Part shown: positions 1-4,307 of the stretch, piece by piece
Numbering within the stretch: the first letter of the stretch is position 1
How the letters are laid out: each line of letters begins with the position of its first letter
NCBI GenBank assembly: GCA_021786215.1
Contig: JAJYNT010000256.1
Span: 1-5,583, forward strand
Source: Chloroflexota bacterium
Lineage (GTDB): Bacteria; Chloroflexota; UBA6077
Length of the DNA: 5,583 nt
Reading direction: 5' to 3'
The notes under the pieces: generated by a model
The model's input: the letters and a program-made list of their open reading frames with translations, nothing else
Told to the model about the DNA's origin: nothing
Databases searched by the model: none
Made by a program: the position numbers and the translations under genes

Positions 1-1
1 C

Positions 2-58
2 CTGAGCGATAGCGAAGGATCTCCTCGGCGGAATGTGGAGATGCTTCGCTTCGCTCAG
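2..58. repeat. Imperfect palindromic intergenic repeat
   Basis: Positions 2-17 (CTGAGCGATAGCGAAG) and 44-58 (CTTCGCTTCGCTCAG) are inverted copies differing by one inserted base, so the region can fold into a stem of about 15 pairs with a loop of about 26 bases. The wording (ctgagcga...agcgaagga, then cttcgctcag-catgaca) is that of a widespread class of dispersed intergenic repeats in bacterial genomes. No gene overlaps it. It may extend left of the window. Whether it acts as a terminator for an upstream gene cannot be judged because no T-run follows the stem. Confidence 0.6.
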
Positions 59-123
59 CATGACAGTAACCATCACCTTCACTGTGTCGAAGCACTAGTA
101 TTCCGCCACACTGGTTTTGACAC

Positions 124-198
124 GTAGGGCGGGGTCTTGTACCCCGCCGTCCAGTCCGTCGGGCGCACTTGGCGGCGGGGGATAAACCCCCGCCCTAC
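124..198. repeat. Nested double-hairpin repeat element
   Basis: The outer arms GTAGGGCGGGG (124-134) and CCCCGCCCTAC (188-198) are exact inverted repeats. Each arm also forms its own hairpin with an inner partner: GGCGGGG 128-134 with CCCCGCC 142-148, and GGCGGGGG 174-181 with CCCCCGCC 187-194. The element can therefore form either one long stem or two side-by-side stems. It is non-coding, about 75 bp long, with clear boundaries, and resembles a short dispersed MITE- or REP-type element. Short related direct repeats containing GCACTAGT lie outside it (92-99 and 221-228). Confidence 0.6.
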
Positions 199-229
199 CC
201 ATCGAAATCAATTTGGTCGAGCACTAGTG

Positions 230-264
230 GCTGATAGCTGACCGCTGACGGCTGATAGCTGGAG
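230..264. repeat. Heptanucleotide tandem repeat (GCTGANN)
   Basis: Four consecutive 7-base units, GCTGATA, GCTGACC, GCTGACG and GCTGATA (230-257), are followed by a fifth partial unit GCTGGAG (258-264), whose end is the ribosome binding site of the ferredoxin gene. The exact 7-base period is the pattern of short tandemly repeated sequences. Because 7 is not a multiple of 3 and the tract lies outside the coding region, copy-number changes would alter leader length and not protein sequence. Confidence 0.7.
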
Positions 265-270
265 GAAACG

Positions 271-504
271 ATGGGCCTGTTCATCGAGCTGAAGATAGAT
301 CGAAGCAAGTTCGCCTCCCTTGAGGAGATGCGGGAGGTTGCCGGCGTGTGTCCGGTTGATGCCCTGGTTGCCAAGGAAGACGGCATCGCCGTGGATCCGG
401 AGAACGAGGACGAGTGCACCTTCTGCAACCTGTGTATCCAGAGGGCACCGGCCGGCGCCATCCGTGTTGTGAAGAGCTACCAAGACTTTCTCTTCAATTC
501 GTGA
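271..504 (+). CDS. Small single-[4Fe-4S] ferredoxin-like protein
   Basis: This 77-residue, probably soluble cytoplasmic protein has no signal peptide or membrane segment. Its four cysteines are Cys27 (in VCPVDAL) and Cys49, Cys52 and Cys55 (in CTFCNLC). In bacterial 2[4Fe-4S] ferredoxins, one cluster is held by the second CxxCxxC plus the CP cysteine of the first motif, and exactly that set is kept here. The first CxxCxxC is absent, and the fourth cysteine of the second motif is Ala59 (QRAP where QRCP would be usual), so one cluster is expected. The likely role is a low-potential electron carrier or a subunit docking to a redox enzyme; no partner is visible. The ATG start is supported by GGAGG at 261-265 with 5-base spacing. 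The gene is monocistronic and ends in a strong terminator. Confidence 0.85.
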   Translation: MGLFIELKIDRSKFASLEEMREVAGVCPVDALVAKEDGIAVDPENEDECTFCNLCIQRAPAGAIRVVKSYQDFLFNS

Positions 505-527
505 GGCCCTCAACGACGAGGACCTTA

Positions 528-566
528 GGGGCGGTGCAGCGAGAGTTGCACCGCCCCTCATTAATT
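528..566 (+). terminator. Intrinsic terminator of the ferredoxin gene
   Basis: A perfect 11-bp GC-rich stem, GGGGCGGTGCA (528-538) with TGCACCGCCCC (547-557), has an 8-base loop and is followed by TCATTAATTT. It begins 24 bases after the ferredoxin stop codon. The T-rich tail lies on the right, so it serves the + strand; there is no T-run on the other side for the leftward transposase transcript. Confidence 0.85.
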
Positions 567-574
567 TGGCACGC

Positions 575-599
575 TTTGGAGTGCGGCGGCTCGACGCCG
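575..599 (+). repeat. Left REP hairpin of the transposase unit
   Basis: The unit TTTGGAGTGCGGCGGCT runs into CGACGCCG, with stem CGGCG (584-588) and CGCCG (595-599) around the loop GCTCGA. It is the inverted partner of 1208-1232. It lies past the transposase stop codon, where it would be in the 3' part of a leftward transcript. Confidence 0.75.
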
Positions 600-627
600 T
601 CGAGAAGAAACAGCGCTTCGCAACGAT

Positions 628-1167
628 TCAGAGATTGAAGTCGTCGAACATAGATACTCGGTCCGTCTTGAACCCTGTGACCATTTGGAAGAATGATTTC
701 TCGGTGGTCCTCTCAAACCATGCAGCCGAGCACCAGGGATATTCGGTTGCCAATGGTACAAGCCTGTGATGGACCGGATTCTGGTGAACGTAGTTCAGCC
801 GGGCGTAGTATGAGCTTTGGTAGGTCAGATGGGTGTCCCAGTATTGAAACCAAACCCGCCGCCCGAGAGCGCCGTCGAGGCTGTTGAGCTCTCGAGCAGT
901 CACAGAGTGGAGATGGCTGATCATCTTCGGTAGATTACTGGCTGCTGAAGCAGTGGGCATGGCGACGAAGTGGTAATGATTAGCCATTATCGCCCAGGCT
1001 TGGAGATGCCAACTGTACTGCCGTGCCAGCCGGAAAAGGGTTTCTTGCAGAAACGTGAGGCGCTCGGGAGTACGGAAGTGATGGGCTTTCTGATAGGTCG
1101 CGGCAGTGACGATGTAGGCTCCAGACTCCCCTAGTCGGTGTGCTGGGCTGTGCGGCCAATCGACCAT
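628..1167 (-). CDS. REP-associated tyrosine transposase (RAYT, Y1_Tnp / IS200-like fold)
   Basis: This 179-residue protein belongs to the Y1 single-strand DNA transposase family. The HUH-type metal-binding motif appears as NHYH (His64-Tyr65-His66) within IMANHYHFV, and the catalytic tyrosine is probably Tyr126 in the family-typical NYVHQNPV segment. The N-terminal GAYIVTAATY strand and the C-terminal YPWCSAAWF also fit. Length is normal for RAYTs and no frameshift or stop is present, so it appears intact. These enzymes nick and rejoin REP hairpins and are usually single-copy domesticated genes rather than selfish insertion sequences. The ATG at 1167 has a strong Shine-Dalgarno, GGGGAGG (1172-1178 on the + strand), 4 bases upstream. 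The gene sits between two inverted REPs. Confidence 0.9.
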   Translation of the reverse strand: MVDWPHSPAHRLGESGAYIVTAATYQKAHHFRTPERLTFLQETLFRLARQYSWHLQAWAIMANHYHFVAMPTASAASNLPKMISHLHSVTARELNSLDGALGRRVWFQYWDTHLTYQSSYYARLNYVHQNPVHHRLVPLATEYPWCSAAWFERTTEKSFFQMVTGFKTDRVSMFDDFNL

Positions 1168-1175
1168 CGAACCTC

Positions 1176-1197
1176 CCCTGGCCGCGTCGAGCCAGGG
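1176..1197 (-). promoter_or_regulatory. Leader hairpin overlapping the RAYT ribosome binding site
   Basis: GCCAGGG (1191-1197) and CCCTGGC (1176-1182) form a 7-bp stem with an 8-base loop. In the leftward transcript the 3' arm shares three bases with the Shine-Dalgarno GGGGAGG (1172-1178), so folding would cover part of the ribosome binding site. The structure is plain in the sequence; a role in keeping transposase translation low is inference. Confidence 0.5.
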
Positions 1198-1207
1198 CCT
1201 CGGAAAG

Positions 1208-1232
1208 CGGCGTCAAGCCGCCGCACTCCAAA
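1208..1232 (-). repeat. Right REP hairpin of the transposase unit
   Basis: This is the inverted copy of 575-599 with one substitution (TCAAGC loop instead of TCGAGC). The stem is CGGCG 1208-1212 with CGCCG 1219-1223. It lies in the probable 5' leader of the transposase transcript, next to a second hairpin at 1176-1197. Confidence 0.75.
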
Positions 1233-1245
1233 TTCGTGTGGCGGT

Positions 1246-1251
1246 ATTGTA
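1246..1251 (-). promoter_or_regulatory. Possible -10 box for the RAYT gene
   Basis: On the - strand this reads TACAAT (five of six bases of the -10 consensus), just outside the right REP hairpin. No convincing -35 hexamer lies 16-18 bases upstream. If used, the transcript would carry both the REP hairpin and the 1176-1197 hairpin in its leader. Confidence 0.25.
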
Positions 1252-1382
1252 CATCAGCTATGTTGATTCTACGCATGTCTCTTCGGTTGGAATCGGAGAG
1301 GGCGGGCGTTCGTGCAGCACTTGACAATGGAGGCCGCTGGCCAAGAATGGATATGGAAATTCAGAGATCGGCGCACAAGATC

Positions 1383-1413
1383 CCCCTCGCCATCCGGACT
1401 GGATGGCGAGGGG
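1383..1413 (-). terminator. Strong hairpin after the receptor remnant, probable terminator
   Basis: A perfect 13-bp stem, CCCCTCGCCATCC (1383-1395) with GGATGGCGAGGGG (1401-1413), has a 5-base loop and starts 21 bases past the stop codon of the receptor C-terminal fragment. On the - strand it is followed by GATCTTGTGC, so the T-tract is weak. It has the position expected for a terminator of the leftward phosphoesterase-receptor transcript and may outlive the gene it served. Confidence 0.6.
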
Positions 1414-1434
1414 TGAATAGAAGAGTGGGAAAGA

Positions 1435-2909
1435 CTAGCTGGCTGTTGCTCTGGAGTCCGGCGGTCTGTCGCTGACCGCCCAATCGGAGGCACGGCGCCG
1501 CGGAGTGACATCTGCCGGGAGCGGGCCTTCTCCAGCTGTTTCTAATTTGAACCGCGCAACGTTCGCCTTGAGCTGCTCGGCGGTGGAAGCTAGCTCCTGG
1601 GCCTGGGCGGTCATCTCCTCTACCTGAGCACTCATCTCCTCGGCCGAGGCGCTTGCCTCTTCGGTGGCTGCCGAACTCTCTTCCGCGGTGGCTGCCACCG
1701 CCTCGACCGCGCGAGCCACCTGCTGCGCAAGTGACTCCATCTGTTGTGTAGCCTCTCTTGCCTCCAGGACCATGCCGTTTATCCTCTCAAGCGAGCTGGC
1801 GACGTAGGTCGAGGATTGAGCCATCCGGTCCGCAGCGTTCGCTATGCTGTTCACCTGGCCGACGGTCTGTTCGGTTGCCTGGACGATCTCGTCCAATGCC
1901 TCCCCGGCTCGAACCGCCAGCTTGGTGCCAGCCTCCGCCTCCCGGGTGCCGGCATGCATGGCGTCCACGGCGTAAAGGACGCCCGCCTGGACGTCTCGCA
2001 TCAGCTCGGCGATCTGCCTGGTCTCTCGGGATGATCGCTCTGCCAGCTTCCTCACCTCGTCGGCGACGACGGCGAAGCCTCTATGCGGGCCTGCGTCTGG
2101 GCTCCCTCGGCCACGCGAGAAATGGCCCGGTTCAACTGGTCCACCGAGTCGCTGGTAGCTTGGGCGGACATGGACTGTTGGAGGGCACCCTGGGCGACTT
2201 GTTGGATGGTGGACGTAATCTGCTGGAATGAGGAAGCCAGCTGCCCGATCTCATCCTTGCTATTTACCTTGAGCTGGCGGCTAACATCCCCCATAGCGAT
2301 GGCGGCGGCACTCCCGGCTATCGCGTGCAACGGTTTGACTATAACCAATCATACCGACTTGCGGCCGGCACCACCGAGCATGAAAAGACGCCTCGCGGAA
2401 TTCTGCCGGCGACCCTCGGCGGTTATTTTCAAGGCAACGCGATTCGTCACCACCCATACCAGTTGAGGCGTAGAGGGTGAAGGCTGAATTGCTTTTCTTC
2501 TGACTCTCTTCCTGGAATGTCTGGACTGTGTTGCTGTTTTCGTGCAGGTAGATCGAGATGTCGCCTCCGTAGGAGTCCTTGATCCCCTGAAGAAAGGCCT
2601 TATCGAAATCCATGCCGATCTCGAAGCTGCCCACCTGCTGACCCTGATACGTCACGGGCACCACGCCGCGAATCCCGTAGCCTCCCTTACCCTTCTCCGA
2701 GCCCGAGATCGGACGCTTCTCCCTGTTTGCCGCCAACACCGTGGGGCGAAAGGATGAGAGGTCATCCCCGAACTTGTCGGGCTGGTGAAGTCGCAGGAAG
2801 GAGATGGCGGGGGCAATATTGAACTGCCCCTGTGTGGCCCCGTATGACTTGGCGAGCTCATTATGCATGAATATGACGAATTGCAGGTCGTGGGGAATCG
2901 CGGGTGTGG
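1435..2909 (-). pseudogene. Broken methyl-accepting chemotaxis receptor (dCache_3-HAMP-MCP)
   Basis: Three pieces of one receptor lie in order on the - strand. The first (about 2905-2460) is the distal part of a periplasmic dCache_3-type sensor, with the family-typical SFLRLHQPDKFGDDL, YGIRGVVPV and VGSFEIGMDF. The second (about 2348-2095) is a HAMP linker starting VIVKPL, with DEIGQLASSF, and the start of the coiled-coil signalling domain. The third (about 2085-1435) begins RGFAVVADEVRKLAERSS and continues through the long C-terminal helix (SAEEMSAQVEEM) to a TAG stop. The first membrane helix, the proximal sensor half, most or all of the second membrane helix, and the tip segment with LLALNAAIEAARAGE are missing. 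A frame change occurs at each internal junction, and a TGA (2349-2351) immediately precedes the HAMP piece. An intact receptor would bind a ligand outside the cell and control CheA through CheW; this one cannot. Confidence 0.85.
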
Positions 2910-2932
2910 AGAACAAGGAGAGGTGTGGTGGC

Positions 2933-3661
2933 TTACCAGCCGAGGTCGAGCCTATCGACGAGGCGGCTGGGGAGGGCAAACTCCCTCATCCGCTGTTGTG
3001 TGACCTGAACAGGGTACGGAACGCGACGCCACTCCAGGAAGCCGGTGTCGTCATCGTACAGAGCGTAGGCTGCCCTAGGGTCGCCGTCTCGGGGTTGGCC
3101 GACCCCACCCGGGTTGGCGATTATTCGGTTCAACCGAACCTCGATGCGGTCGCCGGGACCAGGCACGCGTCCCATGATCTGTCCACCGGGGATGGTCTGG
3201 ATGTAGAGGGCGGGCACGTGGGTGTGGCCGACGAGGCAGCCCTGGGTCCCGAACTGCTCAAAGCTGGGGGCGGCTCTCCCTTCGTGGGTGATGTACTCCC
3301 ATACCGGCGATCGGGGGCTGCCGTGTACCAGGGTGAAGGGTTCGGCGACTATCCGCTCGGGCAGAGAGGAGAGATAGATGCGGGAGCGTTCGGTGAGTTG
3401 ATCGGCGGTCCACTGCGCTGCGAACGCGGCGTCCGTGTTGAAGTCGGTGGTATCCAACCGGCCGATGGCGGCCAGGTCGTGGTTGCCCACGACGCAGAGG
3501 TGGTTGTGTCGGCGGAGCAGTTCGATGCACTCGTTGGGGTCGGGACCGTAGCCCACCAGATCGCCGAGACACCAGATGCTGTCCACCTGCCCCATGTCGG
3601 CCAGGACCGCCTCGAAGGCGGCCAGGTTGGCGTGAATGTCGGCGACTATCCCCCGGCGCAA
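2933..3661 (-). CDS. Calcineurin-like metallophosphoesterase
   Basis: This 242-residue cytoplasmic enzyme belongs to the metallophosphoesterase superfamily (COG0639-like). All metal-site motifs are present in order: DIH (Asp8, His10), GDLVGYGPDP (Asp34), GNHD (Asn60-His61), VHGSP (His113) and GHTH (His146, His148). The family hydrolyses phosphomonoesters or phosphodiesters, sometimes nucleotides, with two metal ions; the substrate cannot be read from sequence. Length and C-terminus (RMREFALPSRL...) look complete. I chose TTG at 3661 because GGAGGT (3671-3676 on the + strand) lies 9 bases upstream and the protein then begins MRRGIVADIHAN. A TTG further out, at 3688, falls inside the predicted -10 box and is unlikely. 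The receptor remnant begins about 25 bases downstream. Confidence 0.9.
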   Translation of the reverse strand: MRRGIVADIHANLAAFEAVLADMGQVDSIWCLGDLVGYGPDPNECIELLRRHNHLCVVGNHDLAAIGRLDTTDFNTDAAFAAQWTADQLTERSRIYLSSLPERIVAEPFTLVHGSPRSPVWEYITHEGRAAPSFEQFGTQGCLVGHTHVPALYIQTIPGGQIMGRVPGPGDRIEVRLNRIIANPGGVGQPRDGDPRAAYALYDDDTGFLEWRRVPYPVQVTQQRMREFALPSRLVDRLDLGW

Positions 3662-3687
3662 TGCTGCTCTACCTCCAGCGGCGGCCA

Positions 3688-3716
3688 ACTATAGCACAGT
3701 CAGTTTGCGGCCACAA
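3688..3716 (-). promoter_or_regulatory. Probable sigma-70-type promoter of the phosphoesterase gene
   Basis: On the - strand, a -35-like TTGTGG (3711-3716) and a -10 box TATAGT (3688-3693, five of six consensus bases) are separated by exactly 17 bases. A TG dinucleotide one base before the -10 makes it an extended -10. The expected transcript start would leave a short leader before the GGAGGT ribosome binding site, which fits the TTG start at 3661. Confidence 0.55.
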
Positions 3717-3778
3717 CGCACCGTGGCGGCGAATCAGGGCCTTTTCTAGGTCGTGACGCATAGGCCGCATCCAACTCT

Positions 3779-3804
3779 GTCACTCCCGCGCAAGCGGGCA
3801 TGAC
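3779..3804. repeat. GTCA(N2)CCCGC...GCGGG(N2)TGAC dispersed-repeat type hairpin
   Basis: GTCACTCCCGC (3779-3789) and GCGGGCATGAC (3794-3804) form an interrupted stem: 4 pairs, 2 mismatches, then 5 pairs, with the tetraloop GCAA. The wording closely matches a very common dispersed bacterial intergenic repeat (GTCATTCCCGC...GCGGGAATGAC); here two positions per arm have drifted. It lies in the intergenic stretch between the divergent phosphoesterase and tRNA-Leu genes. The rest of that stretch (about 3717-3883) shows no gene, only a 14-base direct repeat CCGTGGCGGCGAAT at 3721-3734 and 3842-3855. Confidence 0.55.
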
Positions 3805-3884
3805 GATCCGTTCAGGGGCATCGAGGCGGACTTTGAAAAGGCCGTGGCGGCGAATTTCGGCGTCTGTTCGAGTCTTCGCCGGCT

Positions 3885-3913
3885 TTGGAGCGGGGGGCAT
3901 CCTGTGGTAATAT
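3885..3913 (+). promoter_or_regulatory. Possible extended -10 promoter of tRNA-Leu
   Basis: TAATAT (3908-3913) is preceded by TG at 3905-3906, giving an extended -10, and lies 13 bases before the tRNA 5' end. A weak -35-like TTGGAG (3885-3890) is 17 bases upstream. The short distance to the mature tRNA is normal for single tRNA genes. Confidence 0.45.
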
Positions 3914-3926
3914 TTGGCGAGTCCCA

Positions 3927-4010
3927 GCCGGGGTGGCGAAATCGGTAGACGCGGCAGACTTAAAATCTGCTTCCCGCAAGGGAGTAGGGGTTCGAGTCCC
4001 CTCCCCGGCA
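3927..4010 (+). tRNA. tRNA-Leu (anticodon UAA)
   Basis: This is a complete 84-nt class II tRNA. The acceptor stem GCCGGGG (3927-3933) pairs perfectly with CCCCGGC (4003-4009), and the discriminator is A4010. The anticodon stem GCAGA (3954-3958)/TCTGC (3966-3970) encloses the loop CTTAAAA, with TAA at 3961-3963. A long variable arm (TTCCC GCAA GGGAG) is present, as required for leucine, and the T-loop TTCGAGT is canonical. CCA is not encoded. It reads UUA codons (and UUG by wobble). Reading the complementary strand in frame gives only a spurious peptide. Confidence 0.96.
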
Positions 4011-4307
4011 CCCTGCAACTGCCGCAATTCTGCGTAGACATCTGCGATTGCTAGCATAATTCGGCCTTGGGCCTCGACGACTGGCGCCTCTACAGCGATG
4101 TCCCCGCGGTAAAGGAGCCCTTCCTGCTGCCCCTGGGACCGTCCGTCACCTCCTTTTCCGGTACTTCTTCTCGGCATGCTACTTGCATGTGCCCGACCCG
4201 TTGAAGGCGCGACATGGACCTGCGCCTCTTGCCCGCAGGTGGCCACGGGGACTCTCCCTTTAGGTGACCTGACGGGTAGCAACGACACGAAATAGGGAGG
4301 AATGCAA

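Larger units (their letters stand above)
575..1232 (-). mobile_element. RAYT/REP unit: transposase bracketed by inverted REP hairpins
   Basis: The left end (575-599) and right end (1208-1232) are 25-base inverted repeats with 24 of 25 positions matching. Each contains TTTGGAGTGCGGCGGCT and an internal 5-bp stem CGGCG/CGCCG with a 6-base loop (584-599 and 1208-1223). Similarity continues slightly outward (CACG plus a few bases before TTTGGAG on both sides, with a one-base length difference). Between the ends lies only the transposase gene. Known RAYT genes are typically flanked by REP hairpins in inverted arrangement, which the enzyme recognises. I see no target duplication outside the ends, as expected for the HUH (Y1) class. 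Confidence 0.75.

Noticed and set aside
117..122. Perfect TTGACA hexamer upstream of the ferredoxin
   Set aside because: No -10-like hexamer follows at 16-18 bases; the spacing falls in the GC hairpin element. The ferredoxin promoter is not identified.
195..561. - strand open frames opposite the ferredoxin with a repeated LSAVSGQLSA peptide
   Set aside because: The peptide is a translation of the 7-base tandem repeat; the ferredoxin with its cysteines and ribosome binding site lies on the other strand.
980..1475. Overlapping open frames with LECGG.TP and KPPHSK peptides
   Set aside because: They are translations of the REP hairpin sequence and its flank, a typical source of spurious small proteins.
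1744..2466. + strand open frames opposite the receptor remnant
   Set aside because: The receptor motifs (GFAVVADEV, HAMP DEIGQLA, dCache FGDDL) are all on the - strand; these frames are shadows with no features of their own.
2281..2979. Sensor fragment as a complete stand-alone gene starting at 2979
   Set aside because: Its first 25 or so residues overlap the phosphoesterase 3' coding end and are not sensor-like, there is no signal peptide or membrane helix, and the frame runs out of homology at about 2460 into nonsense.
2804..3694. Long + strand open frame (296 codons) opposite the phosphoesterase
   Set aside because: It is the mirror of a gene with all catalytic motifs on the other strand, is valine- and glycine-rich with no family resemblance, and lacks a ribosome binding site. 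It is a codon-bias shadow.
4011..4300. Search for an integrated element downstream of tRNA-Leu
   Set aside because: No integrase, no second copy of the tRNA 3' end and no gene remnant is visible; tRNA 3' ends are common insertion sites but nothing here shows use.
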